From Dehalococcoidia bacterium (GTDB taxonomy: Bacteria > Chloroflexota > Dehalococcoidia > Dehalococcoidales > RBG-16-60-22), in NCBI GenBank assembly GCA_013202615.1, contig JABMRL010000199.1, forward strand, positions 1 to 13,197: DNA of 13,197 nt. Reading direction: 5' to 3'. The position numbers were made by a program, and so were the translations under genes. Below, piece by piece: positions 7,698 through 13,197 of the stretch. A model generated the notes under the pieces. That model had not been told where the DNA came from and made no database searches. It saw only the letters and a program-made list of their open reading frames with translations. Position 1 is the first letter of the stretch, and each line of letters starts with the position of its first letter.

Positions 7698-7748
7698 AGC
7701 ATCACCTCCTCTAAGTGAAGATTCGGGAGCCAAGAACTTCCATATAAT

Positions 7749-7777
7749 ATTTCACCATAATTTGCCATTAATGTCAA
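7749..7777 (-). promoter_or_regulatory. Candidate leftward promoter for the structured RNA
   Basis: TTGACA on the - strand (7777-7772) lies in the left arm of the 15-bp inverted repeat. Seventeen bases further is TGAAAT (7754-7749), a four-of-six -10 match. The start would be near 7742, about 30 bases before the strong ribosome binding site of the mini-ORF. The -35 is perfect and the -10 weak, so this promoter may need an activator or be misplaced by a few bases; a nearby TATTAT lies at 22 bases spacing. Confidence 0.4.
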
Positions 7778-7805
7778 TAGATAACGGCCATATCTATTGA
7801 CATTA
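7769..7805. repeat. Perfect 15-bp inverted repeat, probable shared operator
   Basis: TAATGTCAATAGATA (7769-7783), a seven-base spacer ACGGCCA, then the exact reverse complement (7791-7805). Each arm contains TTGACA pointing outwards, so the -35 boxes of two divergent promoters sit inside the dyad. The position upstream of both -10 boxes means it acts in DNA rather than in RNA. The symmetry suggests a dimeric regulator controlling the transporter and the leftward RNA together. No candidate regulator gene is next to it. Confidence 0.7.
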
Positions 7806-7825
7806 CCCCCTTTCCCGTGTACAAT
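7797..7825 (+). promoter_or_regulatory. Sigma70-type promoter of the NSS transporter operon
   Basis: TTGACA at 7797-7802 (perfect) and TACAAT at 7820-7825 (five of six) with a 17-base spacer. The start would be near 7832, leaving a leader of about 140 bases before the transporter ATG at 7975. The -35 box lies in the right arm of the 15-bp inverted repeat, so a protein bound there would block or modulate polymerase. Confidence 0.75.
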
Positions 7826-7943
7826 TTTCAACTATCGAAAGCATTTTATGTATACCATAATTAAAAACTTTGGCGATATTAAATCACGATTATTCGTGAG
7901 GAAGGAGGAGCCTATCAGCCACAGTTTTTTGGAGATATATACA

Positions 7944-7982
7944 ATGGCTATCTTCAGGAAAGGAGGTTATTTAGATGGCTGA
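7944..7982 (+). CDS. 12-codon leader ORF overlapping the transporter start
   Basis: ATG at 7944 preceded by GGAG (7931-7934), encoding MAIFRKGGYLDG, with a TGA at 7980-7982. The stop overlaps the beginning of the transporter gene (ATG 7975), and the ORF spans the transporter's own ribosome binding site (AGGAGGT, 7961-7967). Ribosomes reading it would unfold or occlude that site and terminate within reach of the transporter start, which suggests translational coupling. The frame stays open upstream to about 7797, but that longer version runs into the promoter and has no ribosome binding site. The peptide itself may have no function. Confidence 0.35.
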   Translation: MAIFRKGGYLDG

Positions 7983-9492
7983 AGTAACAAGGGAAAGATG
8001 GACCGGCCGGGCACCGTTTATCTTTGCGGCCATAGGTTCGGCAATCGGTCTGGGAAATGTCTGGCGCTTTCCTTATATGACCTACGAATATGGTGGTGGC
8101 ACCTTTTTAATTCCGTATATTATTGGCCTCATTGTTATGGGCATTCCCTGGATGATGATGGAATTTGGCATGGGCCGTTTGTTTCAGAGAAGCGCGCCCG
8201 GCGCATTCGAAGGTATCGGTAAAAAGTGGGAGTGGCTGGGCTGGTGGCCGGTCTGGGTTGCCTTCCTGATTGTGACTTACTATACGGTAATCATTGCCTG
8301 GTCGCTGCGTTATGCCATAAGCTCTGCAACTGTAGAATGGGGTATGGGGCAGGCTGGAGCTGAGGGCGCTGGCGATTTCTTTTTCGGCACCGTTTTACAA
8401 CTTTCAGATGGCCCAACTGCTCTCGGGCCTCCGGTATGGTTCATCCTTGGCTTGCTGGCATTTGTCTGGCTGGTCATTTTTCTCATCATGTTCCGGGGTG
8501 CCCGAATAATAGGCAAAGTTTCCGTTGTCCTGGTAATCGTGCCCTGGATATTACTGGTCGTCCTGTTTATTCGGGGAATTACCTTGCCGGGCGCACTGGA
8601 CGGACTGAATTTCTATCTCACTCCTGATTTCGCTGTTCTCGGTAGTATAGACGTCTGGTTTGCCGCCTTTAGCCAGATTGCCTTCACCTTATCTCTGGGT
8701 ATGGCGGGCATGGTGGCCTATGGCAGCTTCATCGCCAGGAAAGCCGATGTCAATAACAGTGCCATTATCACCTCATTTTCCGATGCCGCCACGGCTTTCT
8801 TCGCCGGTTTTGCCGTCTTCAGCACCGTTGGCTTCATCATGCAGGCGATGAACATCCCGATTGGCGACGTCAGTGCTTCGGGCTTGGGCCTGGCGTTTGT
8901 CACCTATCCGGTGGCCGTGTCAATGATGCCCGGAGGCAATGCGCTGGTGGGGATACTCTTCTTCCTCTGCTTGTTCTCCCTGGGCACGACGTCGGCATAC
9001 TTCCTCGCTTATGGAGGTGTCGCGGTACCGCTCATGGACAAATTTGGCTGGAGCCGGATAAAAGCTACCCTGATTGTCACCATCGTTGCCTTTCTGGTGG
9101 GCGTTCTTTACACCACCCAGGGCGGCCTGTACTGGCTGGACATGGTCGACCGCGCCGTGTGTTTCTATGGTCTGCTGATTACCGGTGCCCTGGCCTGTCT
9201 TGTTATCGGCTGGGTATACGGTCCTCGAAAGCTGAGAGAGCATAGCAACGAGACTTCAGATATCAAGATAGGCGCCTGGTGGGACTGGCTGATAAGACTG
9301 GTAGTACCGGGGGGACTGATATTTGTGGTGGTCGTCGGCGGCTTCATGAAGGACGGGAAAGAGCAGTATAGCGGCTATGAAATCGGAGCACTGGGTGGCT
9401 CGGACATCATATGGATTATACTCGGCGTGACCCTGATATTCAGCATCCTGCTGTCGTTTATCAAGACCAAGACTACCGGAGGGGGTGAATAG
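7975..9492 (+). CDS. Sodium-dependent transporter, NSS (SNF) family
   Basis: A 505-residue secondary transporter of the neurotransmitter:sodium symporter family (LeuT fold), importing amino acids or related compounds with Na+. About 12 membrane segments are visible, the length of LeuT. The first helix holds the family signature GSAIGLGNVWRFPY (21-34), including the Na1-binding Asn28 by analogy with LeuT Asn27; YGGGTFLIPY follows. The TM6 region is FSQIAFTLSLGMAGMVAYGS, with the unwound Ser-Leu-Gly segment. The ATG has an excellent ribosome binding site (AAAGGAGGT, seven-base spacing). It is followed after three bases by a MetS-like small protein, which points to the two-component MetP/MetS subgroup known for methionine and alanine uptake in Corynebacterium. 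The substrate here is not shown by the sequence. Confidence 0.92.
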   Translation: MAEVTRERWTGRAPFIFAAIGSAIGLGNVWRFPYMTYEYGGGTFLIPYIIGLIVMGIPWMMMEFGMGRLFQRSAPGAFEGIGKKWEWLGWWPVWVAFLIVTYYTVIIAWSLRYAISSATVEWGMGQAGAEGAGDFFFGTVLQLSDGPTALGPPVWFILGLLAFVWLVIFLIMFRGARIIGKVSVVLVIVPWILLVVLFIRGITLPGALDGLNFYLTPDFAVLGSIDVWFAAFSQIAFTLSLGMAGMVAYGSFIARKADVNNSAIITSFSDAATAFFAGFAVFSTVGFIMQAMNIPIGDVSASGLGLAFVTYPVAVSMMPGGNALVGILFFLCLFSLGTTSAYFLAYGGVAVPLMDKFGWSRIKATLIVTIVAFLVGVLYTTQGGLYWLDMVDRAVCFYGLLITGALACLVIGWVYGPRKLREHSNETSDIKIGAWWDWLIRLVVPGGLIFVVVVGGFMKDGKEQYSGYEIGALGGSDIIWIILGVTLIFSILLSFIKTKTTGGGE

Positions 9493-9495
9493 AAA

Positions 9496-9603
9496 ATGAC
9501 AACCGGAGCTATTATTTCCACCATTGTTATCTGGGTGATGCTTCTTGGCGGCCTGGGCTTTTGCTTCTCCAAAATCGGGAAAGGTGGAGAGTGGGAGGAT
9601 TAG
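9496..9603 (+). CDS. MetS-like small subunit of the NSS transporter
   Basis: A 35-residue protein starting at the ATG just after the transporter stop, with GGAGGGGGTGA inside the end of the upstream gene as ribosome binding site. It has one membrane helix (about residues 5-24, IISTIVIWVMLLGGLGFCF) and a short charged, glycine-rich tail ending GGEWED. Size, single helix, Trp/Gly-Gly pattern and position fit the methionine/alanine importer small-subunit family (MetS). That family is needed for activity of the partner permease in Corynebacterium. It is shorter than many members. Gene finders with a length cutoff would miss it. Co-transcribed with the transporter and followed by a terminator. Confidence 0.75.
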   Translation: MTTGAIISTIVIWVMLLGGLGFCFSKIGKGGEWED

Positions 9604-9652
9604 GGTAAACTCCGTTTGCTGACAAATCGAGAAGCAGAACGCGAAAAGAGAA

Positions 9653-9685
9653 GTCGCCCTGCCGGTATGGCGGGGCGACTTTTTT
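9653..9685. terminator. Bidirectional intrinsic terminator between convergent genes
   Basis: GTCGCCCTGCC (9653-9663) pairs with GGCGGGGCGAC (9669-9679) over 11 bp, with one G-T wobble and a five-base loop, followed by six T on the + strand (9680-9685). It ends the transporter operon. On the - strand the same hairpin is followed by TTCTCTTTTC, a weaker T-rich tract that could end the SDR gene transcript 19 bases after its stop. Confidence 0.85.
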
Positions 9686-9703
9686 ATCATTCTTTGGCCG
9701 GCA

Positions 9704-10489
9704 TTAAAAGTAATCTTCGGCGTTATCTTTGGGGTAGAAACCGAGCTTCTCCTTGGTTTCCGTCAGGTCAAACCAGCGGCGGTCATTGTTGCTGATGGCA
9801 TAGGCGAGCAGGAAGTCGGTATTGACTGCGAGGGCTCTGGCAAACGCCTCGACGCAGTCCCGCTTGCTCAGGAATATAGCCCGCGCGTGGTCCTCTCTTT
9901 CCGTGTCTTTCCAGATTGAAGGGTCATCCTGGGGAAAAGTCGACCCGATGCGCAGGGAGATAAACTGAATGCCACACCTCCGGGAGTAGTACCAGCCCAT
10001 GTTTTCACCGAATAGCTTGGAAATGCCATAGTACGAATCCGGCGCCGGTGGGTCGCTCAGCTTTACACCTCCCATGGTCGGTATGAAGAAGCGGTCTATC
10101 GTCATCGGTGTCTTTCCGGCGTGGTCGTGCTGGGTGTGGTTGGTGCTGGCGAAGACGATTTTCAGAACGCCGGCTCGTACTGCCTCCTCAAACACGTTGT
10201 AGGTGGCGATGATGTTTTTGTGGAGGACGCTTTCCCAGCCGGCTTCGGTCAGGGGGTCGGCGGCGAGGTGAATCACCGCATCCAGCCCCTCAAACACGCC
10301 CTGGACCTGCTCCGCTTTGGAGAAGTCCGCCTGTACCGTTTTATGCCTGCCGGCAAGGTCGGAATTTATCTCTCGTCGATTATAAAACAAGGTGAGCTTG
10401 TAATTAGCAGGGAGCCCTTCCGCCAGCGTGGTTCCAATATGGCCGGAAGTTCCGGTGATACCTATATTTACGATTTTTCGGTCTTTCAT
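9704..10489 (-). CDS. NAD-dependent epimerase/dehydratase, uronate dehydrogenase-like
   Basis: A 261-residue extended short-chain dehydrogenase. The NAD-binding motif GTSGHIG is at 13-19, HLAADP follows the fourth strand, and the catalytic YxxxK is in SYYGISKLFGE. Several features match uronate (hexuronate) dehydrogenases more than sugar-nucleotide epimerases: the FASTNH segment, SLRIG after the catalytic helix, the short length (about 265 in that group) and the C-terminal RRWFDLTETKEKLGFYPKDNAEDY. Such enzymes oxidise galacturonate or glucuronate to aldarate lactones with NAD. No uronate pathway partner is nearby, so the substrate remains open. The ATG is preceded by GGAGAAGAG, and its first 86 bases overlap the reading frame of the truncated hypF upstream, placing the two close enough to share a transcript. 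Confidence 0.8.
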   Translation of the reverse strand: MKDRKIVNIGITGTSGHIGTTLAEGLPANYKLTLFYNRREINSDLAGRHKTVQADFSKAEQVQGVFEGLDAVIHLAADPLTEAGWESVLHKNIIATYNVFEEAVRAGVLKIVFASTNHTQHDHAGKTPMTIDRFFIPTMGGVKLSDPPAPDSYYGISKLFGENMGWYYSRRCGIQFISLRIGSTFPQDDPSIWKDTEREDHARAIFLSKRDCVEAFARALAVNTDFLLAYAISNNDRRWFDLTETKEKLGFYPKDNAEDYF

Positions 10490-10937
10490 CGCTCTTCTCC
10501 GTCCGACTATCTTGTGCTATTCTGTGTGCGCAACTTTTGCAGGTAGCCAGGTCAGGAGAGACCGGCTGGTATTTTCCCGCCTCGGGCTGGCTTTTTCTTA
10601 TTACGAAGTCAACATCATCTTCATCGGGCAGTTTCCTGGTGGTAACGTCCTGGACACGGGCGGCGTGAGGCGCCTTTTCTTTCAACAGGCTAAGAAACTG
10701 GCTGAGGTTTCCTTCAAGCCCTTCTACTTCAATGGCCACGTTTCCCGAGGTATTTCGTACCCAGCCATTGAGGTGACAGTTCCTGGCCAGACGATAAACA
10801 AAGGGCCGGAAACCGACACCCTGCACTATGCCCTTGACCTCAATGTGCAGTCTGGCCCTGGCGTCAACTTTCAGAGGGGAACCTCTCATAACCTCCCCGT
10901 GGTAACTCCCGGCAATTATACTGGAGTGGCTGCCCAT
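10404..10937 (-). pseudogene. hypF: Truncated hypF (N-terminal acylphosphatase part only)
   Basis: An open frame of 177 residues. Residues about 28-136 match the start of HypF, the carbamoyltransferase that makes the cyanide ligand of [NiFe] hydrogenases. The acylphosphatase domain shows VKGIVQGVGFRPFVYRLA (34-51) and GWVRNTSGNVAIEVEG (58-73). Then comes VSPDLATCKSC, the first half of the first zinc finger. At about 10530, just after Cys136, similarity stops; the last 40 residues run into the 5' end of the SDR gene in another frame. About 600 residues (second zinc finger, YrdC-like and Kae1-like domains) are absent. The true start may be Met17 (10889), after GGGGAGG. Probably a deletion remnant; a retained acylphosphatase activity is possible but unsupported. 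Confidence 0.8.
10557..10573. repeat. 17-bp direct repeat, copy 1 (inside hypF remnant)
   Basis: AGAGACCGGCTGGTATT, identical to 11058-11074 and 501 bases away. This copy is part of the hypF frame (codons for YQPVSP on the - strand), about 25 bases before the point where hypF similarity ends. Confidence 0.75.
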
Positions 10938-11057
10938 TGAAATAAAAACAATAATCGGTTGGCGGTGTTAACCTGGCGAATTAACCACTCTCGATAGCTA
11001 TGCTCTGCCGCCTATATTTTATCACAGTATCGACATGTACGACTAGGCAGGGACGCC

Positions 11058-11074
11058 AGAGACCGGCTGGTATT
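11058..11074. repeat. 17-bp direct repeat, copy 2 (upstream of hypF remnant)
   Basis: Second exact copy of AGAGACCGGCTGGTATT, in the 198-base gap between purC and the hypF remnant. Flanking bases show only patchy similarity to copy 1. An exact 17-mer repeated in 13 kb is unlikely by chance. It may be a scrap of hypF sequence left by a rearrangement. The rest of the gap (10938-11135) shows no convincing gene; a - strand AT-rich stretch near 11015-11025 could be a weak -10 region for the hypF remnant. Confidence 0.7.
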
Positions 11075-11135
11075 AGCTAACACTGTGTAAGGGCGGGCGC
11101 TGTAGACAGTGCCTGGTCCTTTATGTTCCGGGTGT

Positions 11136-12053
11136 TTACTTCAGTATGCGGCCGGTAATTTTCTCGTATGCCTGAATGTACCCGCGGGACGTTGCTTCAA
11201 CAACATCCAGTGGCAGTGGTGGGGCGGGCGGTTCCTTGTTCCAGCCTGACGCCACCAGCCAGTCGCGTAGCGGCTGTTTATCATAGCTGGGCTGTGACTG
11301 CCCGACCTGGTACAGGTTGGACTCCCAGATCCGTGACGAATCCGGGGTTAAAAGCTCATCAATCAGAATGAGCCGGTCTTCATCCAGCCCGAATTCCATT
11401 TTAGTATCGGCGATGATTATGCCCCGTTTGGCAGCATATTCCTGTGCGTGATTATAAATGGCCAGGCTTTTCGCTTTCATCTCGAGGGTTCTTTTTTCAC
11501 CAACCAGCTTCTCGACTTCATCTATGGTGATGGGCAAGTCATGCCCGGTGTCTGCTTTGGTGGTCGGAGTGAACAACGGTTCAGGTAGCTTCTGGCTCTC
11601 TTTGAGTCCCCTGGGCAGCTTGAAACCGGCAACCTGGCCGCATTCCTGATATTCTGCCCAGCCGGAGCCGGCAAGGTAGCCGCGAACGACACATTCCACC
11701 GGTATACGCTTGACTTTTTTCACCACCATAGAACGGCCGACCAGGTAAGCAGGGTAGGAGAAGCGATTTTCGGCGGGTAGATACGTGTCCAGGCTGTGCA
11801 CATCTTCAATCGCCTCTACCAGGTGATTGGGTATAATTTCCGATGTCTGCCGGAACCAGAAAACAGACAGCTGGTTCAGGACAGCGCCTTTGTCTGGAAT
11901 GGCACTCGGCAGTACAAAATCAAAGGCGGAGATGCGGTCGGTGGCGATGATGAGGAGGTGATTTCCCAAGTCATAGCTATCGCGTACTTTGCCTCTGATA
12001 AATAACGGCAGGGGCAGATCTGCTTCACTTATTACTGATGCGTCAATTCCCAC
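11136..12053 (-). CDS. purC: Phosphoribosylaminoimidazole-succinocarboxamide synthase
   Basis: A 305-residue SAICAR synthetase that joins CAIR and aspartate with ATP in purine synthesis. Seen motifs: the nucleotide-binding GKVRDSYD near residue 21, signature ATDRISAFDFVLPS, ECVVRGYLAGSGWAEYQ, GHDLPITIDE and the second signature IIADTKMEFG, followed by LIDELLTPDSSRIW and SYDKQPLRDWL. The length is that of the long class (about 300 residues, like the yeast enzyme) rather than the 237-residue E. coli form. The start is GTG with AGGAG eight bases upstream. It lies 26 bases after the SnoaL-like gene in an operon with purB. No strong terminator follows its stop. Confidence 0.96.
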   Translation of the reverse strand: MGIDASVISEADLPLPLFIRGKVRDSYDLGNHLLIIATDRISAFDFVLPSAIPDKGAVLNQLSVFWFRQTSEIIPNHLVEAIEDVHSLDTYLPAENRFSYPAYLVGRSMVVKKVKRIPVECVVRGYLAGSGWAEYQECGQVAGFKLPRGLKESQKLPEPLFTPTTKADTGHDLPITIDEVEKLVGEKRTLEMKAKSLAIYNHAQEYAAKRGIIIADTKMEFGLDEDRLILIDELLTPDSSRIWESNLYQVGQSQPSYDKQPLRDWLVASGWNKEPPAPPLPLDVVEATSRGYIQAYEKITGRILK

Positions 12054-12079
12054 GTTTTAAACTCCTGTCCTCTCTATAT

Positions 12080-12532
12080 TTAATCGGTTAATCCCTCAAG
12101 AGATTTCTTGATGATCCGGCTGACCACGGCCTTGCTTACCGGGTCTCTGGTCACCGTGTCAGCAAAGTCCAAGCGGTCAAAGTAAAGGCGCAGACATTTA
12201 ATTTTTCCATTCTCGAAGACGAGGACTTCAGACTGCTTTGACTTTACCTCTGGACCGCTGTACAGTCTTGCCCGGATGATAAATTCCTCGAATAGAATAT
12301 TCCCCTCAGCCATGATTACGACGGGTTGAAACTTTATCTGCCGGATGTTTTTGAAAAGCCAGTCAAACCATTTCTTGACGCCGGTTTTTCCATAGAGGCT
12401 GTGACGCAGCAATTCAATTTCACAGTTGTCAGCAAAGCAGGATGTGACCGTGTCCAGATTTTTATTCTCTATCCCGCTGTCCAGCGTCATGGCCACTTTG
12501 CGAATCTCGTCAGTTGATTGTTCCTCCACCAT
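12080..12532 (-). CDS. SnoaL/NTF2-like domain protein
   Basis: A 150-residue protein with the pattern of the SnoaL-like/NTF2 cone fold: an N-terminal helix region (EIRKVAMTLDSGIENKNLDTVTSCFA), a strand-loop DNCEIELL, the GKTGVKKWFDWLFKNI helix and a run of beta strands (IKFQPVVIMAEGNILFEEFIIRARL, then SEVLVFENGKIKCLRLYFD). Members are small binding proteins or enzymes acting on hydrophobic or polyketide-like substrates, and the fold says little about function. It starts at an ATG with AAGGTAAT just upstream, 26 bases after purB and 26 before purC, so it is translated from the purine operon mRNA. I see no evidence that it takes part in purine synthesis. The family call is moderate; the reaction is unknown. 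Confidence 0.7.
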   Translation of the reverse strand: MVEEQSTDEIRKVAMTLDSGIENKNLDTVTSCFADNCEIELLRHSLYGKTGVKKWFDWLFKNIRQIKFQPVVIMAEGNILFEEFIIRARLYSGPEVKSKQSEVLVFENGKIKCLRLYFDRLDFADTVTRDPVSKAVVSRIIKKSLEGLTD

Positions 12533-12558
12533 ATTACCTTAACCTTTACAGGCGGCTA

Positions 12559-13197
12559 TCACAGTGCCCTGGGCTCCAGATGGGTCGATTCTGATATGGC
12601 GCTTTTCCACTGCGTTTTGGTCAGGCCCAGGCGCTCGAAGATTTCGTCAATGTGCCTCAGATAATACTGGTAATCAAACAGAGACCCGAGTTCCGGCTGG
12701 GGCAGGATTTCAGTGACCTCCGGGTCTGCTTTTAGAAGATTGAGGAAATTTTTATTTCCTTTCCAGGACTTCATTGCGTTGCGCTGCACCAGCTCATATG
12801 CCCTCTGTCGGGAGAGGCCTTTATCGATGAGTGCCAGCATCACTCGCTGTGAAAAAACGAGGCCTTTGGTGAGCTCGATATTCTTTTTCATACGCTGCGG
12901 GAAGACCTGCAGCCCCTTGATTATTGAGGTGAAGACGGACAGGCAGTAATCAACGAGCAGGCAGGAATCGGGCAGTATAATGCGTTCCGTGGAGGAATGG
13001 CTGATGTCACGTTCGTGCCAGAGGGCGATGTTTTCCATTGACGTAAGGGCATAGCCTCTTACCAGTCGTGCCAGACCGCTGATTCGCTCGCAGAGTTCAG
13101 GGTTACGCTTGTGGGGCATGGCCGAGGACCCCGTCTGGCCGGTGCCGAAAGGCTCGCCCACTTCACCAACTTCTGTTCTCTGCAGCCCTCTAATCTC
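12559..13197 (-). CDS. purB: Adenylosuccinate lyase, C-terminal part (cut by window edge)
   Basis: At least 212 residues in frame to the window end; the N-terminal half lies outside. The enzyme splits SAICAR to AICAR and adenylosuccinate to AMP, the step directly after PurC. The frame enters with EIRGLQRTEVGEV and then shows the fumarase/aspartase superfamily signature GSSAMPHKRNP, whose mobile loop serine acts in catalysis. ENIALWHERDISHSSTERIILPD and the helical C-terminal domain (KGLVFSQRVMLALIDKGLSRQRAY) follow. A GTG at 13161 is internal, not the start. The gene ends with TGA at 12559-12561 and is followed after 26 bases by the SnoaL-like gene and then purC. Confidence 0.96.
   Translation of the reverse strand, partial: EIRGLQRTEVGEVGEPFGTGQTGSSAMPHKRNPELCERISGLARLVRGYALTSMENIALWHERDISHSSTERIILPDSCLLVDYCLSVFTSIIKGLQVFPQRMKKNIELTKGLVFSQRVMLALIDKGLSRQRAYELVQRNAMKSWKGNKNFLNLLKADPEVTEILPQPELGSLFDYQYYLRHIDEIFERLGLTKTQWKSAISESTHLEPRAL

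Larger units (their letters stand above)
7486..7742 (-). ncRNA. Candidate structured RNA with a mini-ORF (undescribed)
   Basis: A - strand unit of about 250 nt with a plausible start near 7742 and a clear terminator ending at 7486. In order it contains a strong ribosome binding site (7710-7702) with a 14-codon ORF (7697-7653), and an 8-bp hairpin GCCCTGCC/GGCAGGGC with a four-base loop (7651-7632). A three-way junction follows. It is closed by CGGACCT (7628-7622) with AGGTCCG (7571-7565), and holds one arm AACTCG/CGAGTT (7619-7605) and one arm GGTC..TCTCA/TGAGA..GACC (7595-7572). The second arm is capped by GTAA, a GNRA tetraloop only on this strand. An alternative CCGG/CCGG stem (7567-7551) would compete with the closing stem. 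It matches no riboswitch or housekeeping RNA motif I can recognise. It could be a trans-acting RNA, a peptide-encoding RNA, or an attenuator. Confidence 0.5.

Noticed and set aside
7701..7710. ATCACCTCCT on the + strand resembling the 3' end of 16S rRNA
   Set aside because: It is the complement of the strong Shine-Dalgarno on the - strand; no other rRNA sequence surrounds it.
7486..7742. T-box or known metabolite riboswitch ahead of rpe
   Set aside because: No T-box consensus (AGGGTGGNACCGCG) or conserved core of TPP, FMN, cobalamin, glycine, lysine or SAM classes could be found, and rpe has its own promoter after the terminator.
7797..7982. 61-codon open frame upstream of the transporter
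   Set aside because: It starts at a TTG that is itself the promoter -35 box and has no ribosome binding site; only the last 12 codons (from 7944) have a plausible start.
10428..10940. 170-codon + strand frame over the hypF remnant
   Set aside because: The - strand frame has clear acylphosphatase motifs, while this one matches nothing recognisable.
11081..11111. CACTGT/ACAGTG hairpin after purC as a terminator
   Set aside because: The stem is only six base pairs with a 19-base loop and no T-run follows on either strand.

Overview
The window is a moderately GC-rich bacterial chromosome segment (roughly mid-50s percent by eye) with densely packed genes. The gene types (a phosphoglucose isomerase of the transaldolase/PGI-fusion type, a long-form PurC, a small decarboxylating 6-phosphogluconate dehydrogenase, RpiB, CcdA/TlpA thiol-redox proteins, a HypF remnant) would fit an uncultured anaerobic bacterium such as a Dehalococcoidia-type Chloroflexota. 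That placement is an inference from gene content, not a proven assignment. No rRNA, tRNA, CRISPR array or transposase was seen.

Left part (83-6713, + strand): seven genes in one direction with gaps of at most about 30 bases or small overlaps, very likely one operon. It opens with a membrane thiol-disulfide pair (CcdA-like channel, TlpA-like lipoprotein) and a small four-cysteine protein. It continues with pentose-phosphate and sugar-phosphate enzymes: transketolase, ribose-5-phosphate isomerase B, phosphoglucose isomerase and 6-phosphogluconate dehydrogenase. Converging on it from the - strand (7377-6730) is a ribulose-phosphate 3-epimerase homologue, which completes most of the pathway. Glucose-6-phosphate dehydrogenase, lactonase and transaldolase are not in the window.

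Centre (7378-7974): a 597-base stretch that is regulatory rather than empty. It holds the rpe promoter and, further upstream on the - strand, a candidate independent RNA gene of about 250 nt. That unit has a strong Shine-Dalgarno sequence, a 14-codon mini-ORF, an 8-bp hairpin, a three-way junction with a GUAA tetraloop, and an intrinsic terminator. Next comes a perfect 15-bp inverted repeat that carries a TTGACA box in each arm, so divergent promoters appear to share one operator. Last is the leader of a transporter gene, with a 12-codon ORF overlapping the transporter start. This is the most unusual part of the window.

Right part: an NSS-family sodium-coupled transporter (7975-9492) is followed by a 35-residue single-TM MetS-like small subunit (9496-9603) and a shared bidirectional terminator. 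On the - strand lie a uronate-dehydrogenase-like SDR protein and a truncated HypF whose 3' end has been lost at the junction with that SDR gene. A 17-bp direct repeat lies within and upstream of the HypF remnant. Upstream of these is a purine operon read right to left: purB (cut by the window edge), a SnoaL/NTF2-like protein and purC.
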